Shown: positions 41,796-52,512, numbered from the stretch's first letter. The stretch: 64,000 bases of DNA from Desulfovibrio sp. (GCA_022839785.1 JALHJW010000002.1:310001-374000); one strand, 5' to 3'. Program-made: numbers and translations. Notes: generated from the letters alone by a model not told the origin.

Positions 41796-42938
41796 TCAGG
41801 CCGTGTACCCCTGGATCGTCACCTCTCCCGCCAGCGCCAGCCGCGCGCCGTCGGCCAGGGCCTGCATCTCCTCCAGGCCCGTGACCGTGAGCACGGGCGC
41901 GAGGAAGGAGAGGCGGGCGCGCAGGGTCTGCTGCAGCCGCAGGCTGCGGGCCATGCCGCCGGTGAGGACCACGGCGTGCAAGGCCAGTTCACCGCAGGGG
42001 CCGGAGGCGGTCCAGTTCCGCTGATCCACGAAGAGCGGGGCCAGGGAGGCCGCGTCGCGGGCGATGCCGCGCGCCAGGGCCTCGAAGACCAGGGCCGCCT
42101 GCGCGTCCCCTCCGTCGATGCGCGCCTCGACCTCACGCAGATCGTTGCTGCCCAGGTGCGCGAAGAGGCCGCCCTGGGTGAGGATGCGGGCGCGCAGCTC
42201 GGGAATGGTCGTCCCGCCCTGCTCCAGCATCGTGAGCAGCGGCAGCGCGGGCAGGCGGCCCGCCCGCTCCGGGCTGAACGGCCCCTCGCCGTCCAGGGCG
42301 TTGAGCACCTCCACCACCCGGCCCGCGCGGTGCGCGCCGATGCTGATGCCGCCGCCCATGTGGGCCACGATGAAGCCCGACTCCTCGTAGCGGATGCCGA
42401 GGCGGCGGGCGGCGGTGCGCGCCGCGCCGCGCTGCGACAGGGCATGGAAGACGCTGCGCCGCCTGACCTCGGGCAGGCCGGTGAGGCGCGCGGCCTCGTC
42501 CAGCTCGTCGGTCACGGGCGGGTCCACGATGAAGGCCGGGCAGCCCCACTGCCCCGCGAAGTCCAGGGCCAGGGGCGCGCCCAGATTGCAGGCGTGGCTG
42601 CCGTACCGCTCCGAGGCGAGATCCCGCAGCATGGCCGCATTGATGGCGTAGACCCCGCCGGGCATGGGCCGGAGCAGCCCGCCCCGGCCGACCACCGCGG
42701 CGTACGGCCCCACTGCCCCTGCCCGCCGCGCCTCGGGCGAGGCCAGCGCGGCCAGCACGGCCGCGGCGCGAAAATCCTTCTGCGCGGCGATGGAGGCAAA
42801 GGCGCCCAACTCCTCGCGCCCGTGCCCGGCCTCCACGGAGAAGAGCAGGTCGGGCGTCCCGTCTCGGACCGCGAAGACCGCGGCCTTGGTGCTCGTGGAG
42901 CCGGGATTGATCGCCAGGAGCTTCACTCCCCTGCTCAT
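41796..42938 (-). CDS. buk: Butyrate kinase
   Basis: A 380-residue butyrate kinase, which makes ATP from butyryl phosphate (or a branched acyl phosphate) and ADP. It has the acetokinase-family opening LLAINPGSTSTKAAVF, GRGGLLRPMPGGVYAIN, VDPPVTDELDEAARLTG and the ligand-binding AHMGGGISIGAH (Asn-rich switch replaced by MGGG). Its start overlaps the phosphotransbutyrylase stop by four bases. With ilvN upstream, the pair may act on isobutyryl- or isovaleryl-CoA derived from branched 2-oxo acids, which is inference from the gene order. Confidence 0.92.
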   Translation of the reverse strand: MSRGVKLLAINPGSTSTKAAVFAVRDGTPDLLFSVEAGHGREELGAFASIAAQKDFRAAAVLAALASPEARRAGAVGPYAAVVGRGGLLRPMPGGVYAINAAMLRDLASERYGSHACNLGAPLALDFAGQWGCPAFIVDPPVTDELDEAARLTGLPEVRRRSVFHALSQRGAARTAARRLGIRYEESGFIVAHMGGGISIGAHRAGRVVEVLNALDGEGPFSPERAGRLPALPLLTMLEQGGTTIPELRARILTQGGLFAHLGSNDLREVEARIDGGDAQAALVFEALARGIARDAASLAPLFVDQRNWTASGPCGELALHAVVLTGGMARSLRLQQTLRARLSFLAPVLTVTGLEEMQALADGARLALAGEVTIQGYTA

Positions 42939-43891
42939 GGCCCCTCCCGGCAGCCGCAGGCCGCGAGCCAGGCGGCCAGGGCGATGGAGTAAAGCTTGGT
43001 GCGCTCCGGGTCGCCGCGCGAGGGCACCACGATGGGCGCTTCGCTGCCCGCCACGATGCCCGCCATGTCCACCTCGCAGAAGGAGTTCAGCGACTTGTAG
43101 AGCACGTTGCCGCTCTCGATGTCCGGCACGCAGAGGATGTCCGCCCGCCCGGCCACCGCATGCCTGTACCCCTTGACCCTGGCCGCGCGCGGGGAGATGG
43201 CGATGTCCAGGGAGATCGGCCCCGCGGCCAGGGCCGGACCGAACTCGCCCTGCTCCGCCATCTTGGCGATGAGGTCCGCGTCCAGGGTGGCGGGCATGGC
43301 CGGAAAGTTGACCTTCTCCGTGGCCGCGAGCATGGCGATGCGCGGCCTCTTCACGCCCAGGGCGCGCATCACGCCCACGGCGTTGCGCACGATCTCGGCC
43401 TTGCGCTGCAGATTGGGCCTGATGTTCACCCCGGCGTCGGTGAGGCACATGAGCCTGCCCGAGCCGGGCCGTTCGAAGAGCGCCACGTGCGAGAGCACGC
43501 CCTTGGGCGGCAGGCCCTTCTCCTTGTCCAGCACGGCCTTGAGCAGCGCCGCGGTGCTGATCAGCCCCTTCATCAGGAGTTGCGCCGCGCCCGCCTTGTA
43601 GAGCGCAAGCGCGGCGTCCAGCGCGGCCTGGTCGTCGGGCACGTCGATGGCCTCGAAGCGCGCGATGTCCAGGCCCAGCTCGCGGGCGCGCCTCCTGGCC
43701 GCGGACATGTCGCCGATGAGCACCGGCTCTGCCACGCCCGAACGCCAGGCGGCCTTGGCCGCGCGCAGCACGAAGCCCTCGGCGCAGCGCACCACGGCCA
43801 CGCGGGGCATGCCGCCCCGCGCCCTGGCCAGACCCCGGCAGGCCAGGACCAGATCGCGCAGGCGCTCGATGCGCACGGGCCGGTCGCGCAC
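42935..43891 (-). CDS. ptb: Phosphate butyryltransferase
   Basis: A 318-residue phosphotransacylase (phosphate acetyl/butyryl transferase family). It converts acyl-CoA and phosphate to acyl phosphate. Seen are LMKGLISTAALLKAVLDKEKGL, GRLMCLTDAGVNIRPNLQRKAEI and the final DMAGIVAGSEAPIVVPSRGD block. The start is GTG at 43891, three bases after the ilvN stop codon ends, so the two genes are tightly linked. Length suits Ptb (about 300) better than acetate Pta (over 330). Confidence 0.92.
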   Translation of the reverse strand: MRDRPVRIERLRDLVLACRGLARARGGMPRVAVVRCAEGFVLRAAKAAWRSGVAEPVLIGDMSAARRRARELGLDIARFEAIDVPDDQAALDAALALYKAGAAQLLMKGLISTAALLKAVLDKEKGLPPKGVLSHVALFERPGSGRLMCLTDAGVNIRPNLQRKAEIVRNAVGVMRALGVKRPRIAMLAATEKVNFPAMPATLDADLIAKMAEQGEFGPALAAGPISLDIAISPRAARVKGYRHAVAGRADILCVPDIESGNVLYKSLNSFCEVDMAGIVAGSEAPIVVPSRGDPERTKLYSIALAAWLAACGCREGP

Positions 43892-43894
43892 GGC

Positions 43895-44374
43895 CTACTC
43901 GTCCCCGCGTTTGAGCGCGATCATGCCGGACCGGCACAGGCTCTTGATGCCGAAGGGTTTGAGCAGCTTGATCAGCCCCTCCACGCGCTCCTGGTCCCCG
44001 GCCATCTCCACGGTGATGCTCTCCTGCCCCATGCCCACCACCGAGGCCCGGAAGACCTCGAAAATCTGCATGAGCTGGGTCAGGGTCTCGCGCTCCATGG
44101 CGACCTTCACGAGCAGCAGTTCGCGGTCCACGAACTCCTTGCGCGCCAGATCGTCCACCTGGATGACCTCGGGCATGGCCTGAAGCTCCTGCGTGACCCT
44201 GTCCATGTCCCCGTTCTCCGCCTCCACGCAGATCACCAGGCGGGAGGTTCCGGGGTCCTCGGTCTCCCCGGCGGCCAGGCTGCGGATGTTCAGGCCCCGG
44301 GTCTTGAACATCTGGGCCATGTCGGCCAGCACGCCGGGCCGGTTGCGGACCAGGGCGGAAATGGTGTGCTTCAC
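43895..44374 (-). CDS. ilvN: Acetolactate synthase small (regulatory) subunit
   Basis: A 159-residue ACT-domain protein of the IlvH/IlvN type. The N-terminal ACT fold is clear (HTISALVRNRPGVLADMAQMFKTRGLNIRSLAAG), followed by a C-terminal regulatory half with RELLLVKVAM and a second ACT-like end. It activates the large subunit and gives feedback inhibition by valine. No large subunit gene lies next to it here. Ptb and Buk follow directly, an unusual partnership. Confidence 0.93.
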   Translation of the reverse strand: MKHTISALVRNRPGVLADMAQMFKTRGLNIRSLAAGETEDPGTSRLVICVEAENGDMDRVTQELQAMPEVIQVDDLARKEFVDRELLLVKVAMERETLTQLMQIFEVFRASVVGMGQESITVEMAGDQERVEGLIKLLKPFGIKSLCRSGMIALKRGDE

Positions 44375-44506
44375 GTCGTTCTCCTTGCGGGCGACCGGCG
44401 GGCTCTCCGGCGCGGTCTGGAACCCGAGCTATAGACCAAGCCCAGGCCGAAGACCAGACGGCGGGCGCTCCGCGGGCGCGTTTTTTCAGCCCCCCCCTTG
44501 CAGGGG

Positions 44507-44528
44507 CATGGTTAACATGTTAACCATG
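44507..44528. promoter_or_regulatory. Perfect palindrome, likely MarR operator
   Basis: A 22-base perfect palindrome (CATGGTTAACA and its exact reverse complement) ends 20 bases before the ATG of the MarR gene. Size and symmetry match MarR-family operators. It probably controls the regulator and its neighbour DUF169, and perhaps ilvN on the other side. Confidence 0.65.
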
Positions 44529-44548
44529 TTCGCAAAGGACCATCGCAC

Positions 44549-45001
44549 ATGGACCAGGAACTCGATCTCACGCCGTTTCCCGTGCGCAACTCCCTGGGGT
44601 TTCATCTGCAGCGCGTCGCCTTCAGGCTGCGCCAGGCGGGAAACGCGGCCTTCCGCGACCACGGGCGCGACATCACCATGGAGCAGTGGGGCGTGCTCGC
44701 CCTGCTCTGGGAACGCGACGGCCGCACGCCCGTGGAGCTGGCCGGGCATCTCTGCAAGGACAAGCCGAACATCACCCGGCTCGTGGACGCCTTGGTGGAC
44801 CGGGGGTTCCTGGAACGCCGCCCGGACCCGGACGACGGCCGCAGCTACCGGGTCTTCCTCAGGCCGGAGGGGCGGACGCTCAGGGACGTGCTGCTCCCCA
44901 TCCCCACGGCGGTCCTGGAGCGGGCCTTCCGGGGGTGCTCCTCCGGGCAGGTGGCGGAGTTCAGGCGGATGCTGGAGACCATCTGGAGCAACATGGCGTG
45001 A
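44549..45001 (+). CDS. MarR family transcriptional regulator
   Basis: A 150-residue MarR protein. Its winged-helix core (about residues 45-115) shows MEQWGVLALLWERDG, TPVELAGHLCKDKPNITRLVDALVDRGFLERRPDPDDGRSY and VFLRPEGRTL, with the usual Asp-Asp-Gly-Arg wing. MarR dimers bind short palindromes and release on binding a small ligand; a fitting 22-base palindrome lies upstream. It is followed 59 bp later by a DUF169 gene that may be its target. RBS AAAGGA is about nine bases upstream. Confidence 0.93.
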   Translation: MDQELDLTPFPVRNSLGFHLQRVAFRLRQAGNAAFRDHGRDITMEQWGVLALLWERDGRTPVELAGHLCKDKPNITRLVDALVDRGFLERRPDPDDGRSYRVFLRPEGRTLRDVLLPIPTAVLERAFRGCSSGQVAEFRRMLETIWSNMA

Positions 45002-45060
45002 ACCCTTCATCCCGGCCGGTCCTGCGGCCCCGCCGGGCGCTGCGACGCGAGGAGACGGAG

Positions 45061-45891
45061 ATGGACGCGATCAGACCCGCGCTGGACGGCCTGCTGGAGG
45101 CCCTGGGACACGGCGAGGAGCCCATGGGCGTGTACTACACGGACACGCCGCCCGCCGACGGCTTTCACCCCAAACCCGGACCGCGCGTGAGTTTCGAGAA
45201 GGAGCAGCGCGGCGAGATGGACTGGGGCGCGATGTGGGGAAACTTCTCCTGCGTGCTCGGCCAGACCTGGCTGGCGCGCAAGAAAGGCAAGCCCGCCTGG
45301 TTCGAGGCCGAGGCCTACGGCTGCCCCGGCGGCTCCTTCTTCCTGGGCTTCCACAAGCCGCAGGCGGACTTCATCTGCCGCTACGTGTCCAGCGGCGTCC
45401 CCGGCGCGGCCGAGGGCGAGAAATACATGCGGACCCCGGAGGAGGTGCGCGCCTTCTTCACCGGCATCGATCCCAGACCCGCGCCCGGACGCTGCTGCGT
45501 GATCCAGCCCCTGCGCCTCTTCGAGGGCGTCCGCGAGACGCCGGAGGTGGTGGTCTTCTTCGCGCGGGGCGAGGTCCTTTCCGGCCTCTGCACCCTGGCC
45601 GTCTTCGCCACCGGCGACCCGGACGTGGTGGCGGCCCCCTTCGGCGCGGGCTGCGCCAACATCGTCACCTGGCCGCTCAGGTACCTCGCCGCGGGCAGGC
45701 CGCGCGCCGTGCTCGGCGGGGCCGACCCCTCGGAGCGCAAGTTCCTCAAGACCGACGAGTGGACCTTCGCCGTGCCCTGGGTGCTCTTCGAGATGATGCT
45801 CGCGCAGTGGCCCGCATCCTTCCTGACCACCGAGACCTGGGCCGGAGTGCGCAAGAAGGCTCTGCGCAGCCGCGAAACCTGGGGGGAGTAA
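45061..45891 (+). CDS. DUF169 family protein
   Basis: A 276-residue DUF169 protein. It has the family block EEPMGVYYTD near residue 20 and AYGCPGGSFFLGF, plus a run of Cys (CRYVSSG, RCCVIQP, SGLCTL, AGCANI). DUF169 proteins are common in anaerobes and have no settled function. The start MDAIRPALDG has AGGAG upstream. The preceding MarR gene suggests ligand-controlled expression. A 50-base palindrome separates it from lepB. Confidence 0.88.
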   Translation: MDAIRPALDGLLEALGHGEEPMGVYYTDTPPADGFHPKPGPRVSFEKEQRGEMDWGAMWGNFSCVLGQTWLARKKGKPAWFEAEAYGCPGGSFFLGFHKPQADFICRYVSSGVPGAAEGEKYMRTPEEVRAFFTGIDPRPAPGRCCVIQPLRLFEGVRETPEVVVFFARGEVLSGLCTLAVFATGDPDVVAAPFGAGCANIVTWPLRYLAAGRPRAVLGGADPSERKFLKTDEWTFAVPWVLFEMMLAQWPASFLTTETWAGVRKKALRSRETWGE

Positions 45892-45903
45892 GGCGCGCCA
45901 GCA

Positions 45904-45953
45904 AACGCGAACGGCCCGGACATGGAGCGCTCCATGTCCGGGCCGTTCGCGTT
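45904..45953. terminator. 50-base perfect palindrome between convergent DUF169 and lepB
   Basis: Every base from 45904 to 45953 pairs with its mirror position (25-base arms, no spacer; centre GAGC-GCTC). The outer A/T pairs give a short T-run in each direction. It is most simply a bidirectional terminator, but its length and perfection are unusual. Confidence 0.7.
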
Positions 45954-45969
45954 GAGGCCTTGTCGCCGT

Positions 45970-46636
45970 CTACTCGATCCAGTCGCCGAGGCGGTCCCAA
46001 CGCACGTCCGTGAGGCCGCCCGGCCCCCAGGACCAGTAAAGGAACAGGGCCTTGCCCAGGATCATCTCGCGCGGCACGAAGCCCCAGAAGCGCGAGTCGT
46101 AGGATTCGTCGCGGTTGTCGCCCATGACGAAGTAGTGGTCCTCGGGCACGGTCACCGGCGGCATGATGTCGCGGCCCATGGCCGTGCGCGGGTCCACGTG
46201 CTGCACGTAGGGCTCGGACAGGGGCTGGCCGTTGCGGTAGACCACCTTGTCGCGCACCTCGATGACGTCGCCGGGCAGACCGATGATCCGCTTGATGAAG
46301 TCCTTGCCGCCCGCGCCCGCGCGCACCTGCATGTCGTCCATGGAGAAGACCGCCCCGCCGTGCGCGGGCGCGCCCGGAAACTCGAAGACGATGACGTCCT
46401 GGAATTTCGGATCGGTGGCGGGGATGACCTGCGTGTGCACGATGGGCAGACGCACGCCGTAGATGAACTTGTTCACCAGCAGGTGGTCGCCGATCTGCAG
46501 CGTCTGCAGCATGGAGCCGGACGGGATCTTGAAGGCCTGGACCACGAAGGCGCGGATGAACAGCGCCAGGACCAGGGCGATGACCAGCGCCTCGGCGTAT
46601 TCCTTGATCAGCTTGAGCGTTCTCGGGTTCATGTCG

Positions 46637-46644
<8 letters not shown>
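45970..46644 (-). CDS. lepB: Signal peptidase I
   Basis: A 224-residue type I signal peptidase. One N-terminal membrane helix (about residues 15-35) anchors it with the catalytic domain outside. Catalytic Ser44 is in PSGSM and the general base Lys118 in KDFIKRIIGLPGD. Box E, MGDNRDESYDSRFWG, is present. It removes signal peptides from exported proteins. It overlaps the lepA stop by eight bases and is expressed from the same transcript. Confidence 0.96.
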
Positions 46645-48436
<1,792 letters not shown>

Positions 48437-48569
48437 AGGTGTCCGAGGAGTCCCCGGCCGGAGCGCCGGGCATGCGTCGGCAACGCTCTACCCGCTTTTG
48501 GGCCGCGAGGAAAGGCCTCCCTCTGTACGGCATCCGGCAGCCGCTGTCGAATGTCTTTCCGGTCCGGTC

Positions 48570-49463
48570 TCAGCGGCCTGGCAGCCCCCCGGGGATGCCC
48601 CGGCTGCACGGCGTCCCGGCCTGGCACAGGCCGCAGGCCGAGACCTCCACGCCGAGCTGGCGGTCGCGCACGTGCCCCATGGTCGTGCCCCGGATGTAGT
48701 CGAAGCATTTCTGCTTGTCGCGCCTGCCCTGCTCGATGGGCCGCACCGATCCCGCCGGGCAGCGCCGGGCGCAGGCCCCGCACTTCCCCGTGGCGTGGTG
48801 CAGGCACCAGTCGTAGGGGCCGCCGTACTCGCGCGGCGTGACCGGCAGCTCCGCGCACGCCACCACCGAGCCCAGGCGGTGGGCCTTGCCCACGCGGGTG
48901 ATCAGCCCGTCCGAAAGGCCGAAGGTGCCGTGCCCGGCCACGTACGCCGCGTGGCGCTCGGACCAGTTGGACGCGAAATGGTATCTGTCCGAGATGCGGC
49001 CGCCGAAGGACGGATGCAGCGCGGGCGCGCAGGCGCGCACCCCGGCCCGCGCCAGCCGTTCGACCACGTGCCGCCGCAGGTTCTCGTTGATCATCTCCCC
49101 GAAGTGCCGCACCCGGCTCCAGGGCAGGCTGGGGTAGGCCTTCTCCTTCTTCTGCGCGTCCAGGGTGGCGGGCGTCTGGGGCAGGACCCAGGAGATGACC
49201 CGCAGCCGCCCGCCCGGCTCGGAGGCCTCGGGAAAGAAGAGGCGGAAGGCCTCCTCGGGCCGCCAGAAAAACTCGCCGATGTCCGCCTTCAGGAACTCCC
49301 AGAGCGGATCGTCGCCCGCGGCCACGGCCAGGAGCGGCTCGCCGAAGCAGGGGTCCGCACAGTCCGGCCCCTGCCGGTTCACCTCCGGATCGGCCAGAAA
49401 ATCGCGGACGATCTCCCCGATCTGCCCGGTCCGGGTGATCCGAGCGGCCTGCGCCCTGTCCAT
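48570..49463 (-). CDS. Epoxyqueuosine-reductase-like Fe-S protein
   Basis: A 297-residue protein related to the QueG/reductive-dehalogenase-like ferredoxin group. A C-terminal ferredoxin part carries CGACARRCPAG with a later CFDYIRG, and CGLCQAGTPC, enough for two [4Fe-4S] clusters. The N-terminal part is unrecognised but has GHGTFGLSDGLITRVGKAHRLGSVV, a block typical of QueG relatives. It is shorter than QueG and lacks its HEAT repeats. The ATG at 49463 follows GGAGG seven bases away. The substrate is unknown. Confidence 0.75.
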   Translation of the reverse strand: MDRAQAARITRTGQIGEIVRDFLADPEVNRQGPDCADPCFGEPLLAVAAGDDPLWEFLKADIGEFFWRPEEAFRLFFPEASEPGGRLRVISWVLPQTPATLDAQKKEKAYPSLPWSRVRHFGEMINENLRRHVVERLARAGVRACAPALHPSFGGRISDRYHFASNWSERHAAYVAGHGTFGLSDGLITRVGKAHRLGSVVACAELPVTPREYGGPYDWCLHHATGKCGACARRCPAGSVRPIEQGRRDKQKCFDYIRGTTMGHVRDRQLGVEVSACGLCQAGTPCSRGIPGGLPGR

Positions 49464-49571
49464 CGACACGCCTCCCCGCGGCGCACCGGCCGCTCCCTTC
49501 GCCTTGCGGGACGCCCGGATTCCGGCTAGGTTCCCGCGAGGCTAGGCAATCCCCTACCACCCGGACAGCGC

Positions 49572-50453
49572 ATGGACAAGTTCCGCATCCTCCTGCTGCA
49601 CCCGGACCCCCAGGTCCGGGCCGAGTTGCGTCAGGCCCTCGGCGTCGTGGACTTCGTGCGCGTGGTGGGCGAGGCCGTGACCGCCTTCGAGGCCATGGAA
49701 CTCATCGAGGCCGTGCCCTACGGCGCGCTGCTCCTGGGCTTCGACCTGCCCGGCGGCGTCTCCGGCGCGGAGCTGGCCCAGATGCTCACGCAGCGCAAGC
49801 GGCGGCCCGCCCTGGTCTTCGTGGCGGGCGACGAATCCCTGGCCTACAAGGCCTTCGAGCTGGAGGCCCTGGACTACCTGCGCTGGCCCGCCGAGCCCGG
49901 CCGCTTCGAAAAGACCCTGCAACGCCTGCGGGCCTTCCGCTCCACCTTCAAGGAAGCCCCCCTGCCCGAACCCCGCGCCTGGTCCCAGGGACGGGACGAG
50001 GACGACGACGAGGACGAGGGCGGCCTGGTCAAGCTGCCCCTGGGCGAGGAGGACGAGGACCGCTTCCTCTCGGCCCTGCGCCAGGCCTGGGACTTCAAGG
50101 GCCGCAGCCCGGAGATCGAACGCCTGCCCATCACCCTGGACGGCAAGCTGATCCTGGTGCCCTACGACGAGATCATCTTCGTGGAGGCCTACGAGGACTA
50201 CTCCTACGTCCACACCGCCCAGAACAAGTTCCTGACCTCCCACCGCCTCAAGGACCTGGAGGTCAGGCTGCGCGCCCACCGCTTCTTCCGCGTGCACCGC
50301 AAGTATCTGGTCAACCTGGACATGGTCACGGAGATCGCCTCCCTGCCCGGCTCCAACTTCATGCTGCGCACCACCATCAAGGGCAAGACGCGCATCGAGC
50401 TGCCCGTGAGCCGCAGACGCATCGCCGAACTCAAAGGCATCCTGGGGCTGTGA
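49572..50453 (+). CDS. LytTR-type response regulator with decayed receiver
   Basis: A 293-residue regulator: a receiver (residues 1-120), an acidic linker (DEDDDEDEGG, about 143-152) and a C-terminal LytTR DNA-binding domain (about 190-293; EIIFVEAYEDYSYVHT, LEVRLRAHRFFRVHRKYLVNLDMV). The receiver keeps Asp58 but the acidic pair is LLHPDP and the Lys-Pro motif is LRWPAEP, so Trp replaces the conserved Lys. Phosphorylation-dependent control may be weak or lost. No partner kinase is adjacent. It lies upstream of acs but has its own start. Confidence 0.88.
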   Translation: MDKFRILLLHPDPQVRAELRQALGVVDFVRVVGEAVTAFEAMELIEAVPYGALLLGFDLPGGVSGAELAQMLTQRKRRPALVFVAGDESLAYKAFELEALDYLRWPAEPGRFEKTLQRLRAFRSTFKEAPLPEPRAWSQGRDEDDDEDEGGLVKLPLGEEDEDRFLSALRQAWDFKGRSPEIERLPITLDGKLILVPYDEIIFVEAYEDYSYVHTAQNKFLTSHRLKDLEVRLRAHRFFRVHRKYLVNLDMVTEIASLPGSNFMLRTTIKGKTRIELPVSRRRIAELKGILGL

Positions 50454-50535
50454 CCATGACCGTCCGCCTGCCCGCCCCTGCCGTCGGCCGAATTTTCCGC
50501 CCCCTTGCCGCGGGCGTATCGTACATGGAAGTCCG

Positions 50536-50583
50536 GCTCCCCAGATGCGGGGAGCGGCCCGGCGCGTCCTTCCCGGACGCGCC
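50536..50583 (+). promoter_or_regulatory. Tandem hairpins in the acs leader
   Basis: Two perfect hairpins stand next to each other: arms 50536-50542/50549-50555 (seven bases) and 50561-50569/50575-50583 (nine bases). The second ends three bases before the AAGGAG ribosome-binding site. They may end the lytTR transcript or affect acs translation. Confidence 0.4.
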
Positions 50584-50598
50584 CCAAGGAGATTGAGC

Positions 50599-52512
50599 AT
50601 GGACCAGCCCGGCGCCGTCGACAGCCTCTTGCAGGAGGACCGCGTGTTCAGGCCCCTGCCCGGCCTCGTCATGGAGGCCAACGTCAACCCCCAGGAGCTG
50701 GCCGCCGCCTACCAGCAGGCCGCCCACGACCCCGAGGCCTTCTGGGAGACCGCCGCGCTCGAACTGGAATGGTTCAAGCGCTGGGGCAAGGTGCTGGACG
50801 AGTCCCAGGCCCCGTTCTGCAAGTGGTTCACCGGGGCCAAGTGCAACATCGTGCACAACGCCCTGGACCGCCACATCAAGACCGGCAACAAGCACCGCCT
50901 GGCCCTGATCTGGGAAGGCGAGCCCGGCGACATCCGCAAGTTCACCTACTTCGAACTCTACCGCGCCGTGAACCGGCTGGCCGGGGCGCTGCGCTCCCTG
51001 GGCGTGGCCAAGGGCGACCGCGTGGTCATCTACATGCCCTCCCTGCCCGAGACCGTCATCGCCATGCTCGCCTGCGCCAAGATCGGCGCGGTGCACTGCA
51101 TGGTCTTCGCGGGCTTCACCGGCCGGGCCCTGAAGGACCGCCTGCGCGACGCCCGGCCCAAGTGCCTGATCACCGCCGACGGTTTCTACCGCAACGGCCG
51201 CGTGGTGGCCCTGAAGGCCGCCCTGGACGAGGCCCTGCACGACGACCGGGACGCCGTGGACGTCTGCGTGGTGGTGCGCCGCGCCAACCTCGAAGTGGAG
51301 ATGAACCCGGACCGCGACGTCTGGTACGACGACATCGTGCGCCACGAGAAGCCCGAGGCCCACACCGAGGTCATGGACAGCGAGGATCCCCTCTTCCTGC
51401 TCTACACCTCCGGCACCACGGGCAGCCCGCGCGGCATCGTGCACTCCCACGGCGGCTACATGGTGGGCGTCCACCACACCCTCACCTGGGTCTTCGACAT
51501 CAAGCCCACGGACATCGTCTGGTGCACCGCCGATCCCGGCTGGATCACCGGCCATTCCTACGTGGTCTACGCCCCGCTCCTGGCCGGGACCACCACCCTG
51601 CTCTACGAGGGCCACCCCCTCTACCCCCAGGCCGACCGCATGTGGCACATCACGGCCAAGCACGGGGTCTCGGTGCTCTACACCACCCCCACCACCGTGC
51701 GCATGCTCATGCGCTACGGCAGCCAGTTCCCGCGCCAGCACGACCTCGCCTCCCTGCGCCTGTTGGGCAGCGTGGGCGAGCCCTTCAACCCCGAGGCCTG
51801 GGTCTGGTTCTACCAGACCATCGGACGCGGCGAGTGCCCGGTCATGGATACCTGGTGGCAGACCGAGACCGGCCAGATCATGCTCGCGCCCATGCCCGTG
51901 GGCCTGCTCAAGCCCGGCAGCGTGTCCAAGCCCCTGCCCGGCATCGAGGCCGACGTGGTGGACCGCGCGGGCAACCCCGTGCCCCCCCACAAGGGCGGCC
52001 TGCTCGTCATCCGGCGGCCCTGGCCGGGCATGATGCGGAACGTCTGGAACGACCCGGCCGCGTTCCGCGCCTACTTCGAGAAGATCCCCGGCGTCTACCT
52101 GGCGGGCGACGTGGCCCGCCGCGACGAGGACGGCTACTTCTGGATGCAGGGCCGCGCCGACGAGGTCATCAACATCGCGGGCCACCGCCTGGGCACGGCC
52201 GAACTCGAAAGCGCCCTGGTCAGCCACCGCTCCGTGGCCGAGGCCGCGGTCATCGGCGTGCCGGACAAGATCAAGGGCGAGATCGCCAAGGCCTTCGTCA
52301 CCCTGCGCGACGGCTTCGAGGAGAGCGAGGAACTGGGCAAGGAGCTGAAGGACCACATGCGCCGCGAACTCGGGCCCGTGGCCGAACTGAAGTCGGTCAA
52401 ATTCCGCGCCGACCTGCCCAAGACCAAGTCGGGCAAGATCCTGCGCCGCCTGCTGAAAGCCGAGGAACTCGGCACCGACCCCGGCGACGTTTCGATGCTG
52501 GATGAAGAATGA
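50599..52512 (+). CDS. acs: Acetyl-CoA synthetase (AMP-forming)
   Basis: A 637-residue acetate-CoA ligase. The ATP motif YTSGTTGSPRGIVHSHGG, then ADPGWITGHSYVVYAPL, DTWWQTETG, GRADEVINIAGHRLGTAE and the C-terminal acetylation Lys in PKTKSGKILRR are all present. It makes acetyl-CoA from acetate, ATP and CoA through acetyl-AMP, allowing growth on or reuse of acetate. RBS AAGGAG is seven bases upstream of the ATG. Right after its stop the sequence changes to AT-rich DNA. Confidence 0.97.
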   Translation: MDQPGAVDSLLQEDRVFRPLPGLVMEANVNPQELAAAYQQAAHDPEAFWETAALELEWFKRWGKVLDESQAPFCKWFTGAKCNIVHNALDRHIKTGNKHRLALIWEGEPGDIRKFTYFELYRAVNRLAGALRSLGVAKGDRVVIYMPSLPETVIAMLACAKIGAVHCMVFAGFTGRALKDRLRDARPKCLITADGFYRNGRVVALKAALDEALHDDRDAVDVCVVVRRANLEVEMNPDRDVWYDDIVRHEKPEAHTEVMDSEDPLFLLYTSGTTGSPRGIVHSHGGYMVGVHHTLTWVFDIKPTDIVWCTADPGWITGHSYVVYAPLLAGTTTLLYEGHPLYPQADRMWHITAKHGVSVLYTTPTTVRMLMRYGSQFPRQHDLASLRLLGSVGEPFNPEAWVWFYQTIGRGECPVMDTWWQTETGQIMLAPMPVGLLKPGSVSKPLPGIEADVVDRAGNPVPPHKGGLLVIRRPWPGMMRNVWNDPAAFRAYFEKIPGVYLAGDVARRDEDGYFWMQGRADEVINIAGHRLGTAELESALVSHRSVAEAAVIGVPDKIKGEIAKAFVTLRDGFEESEELGKELKDHMRRELGPVAELKSVKFRADLPKTKSGKILRRLLKAEELGTDPGDVSMLDEE

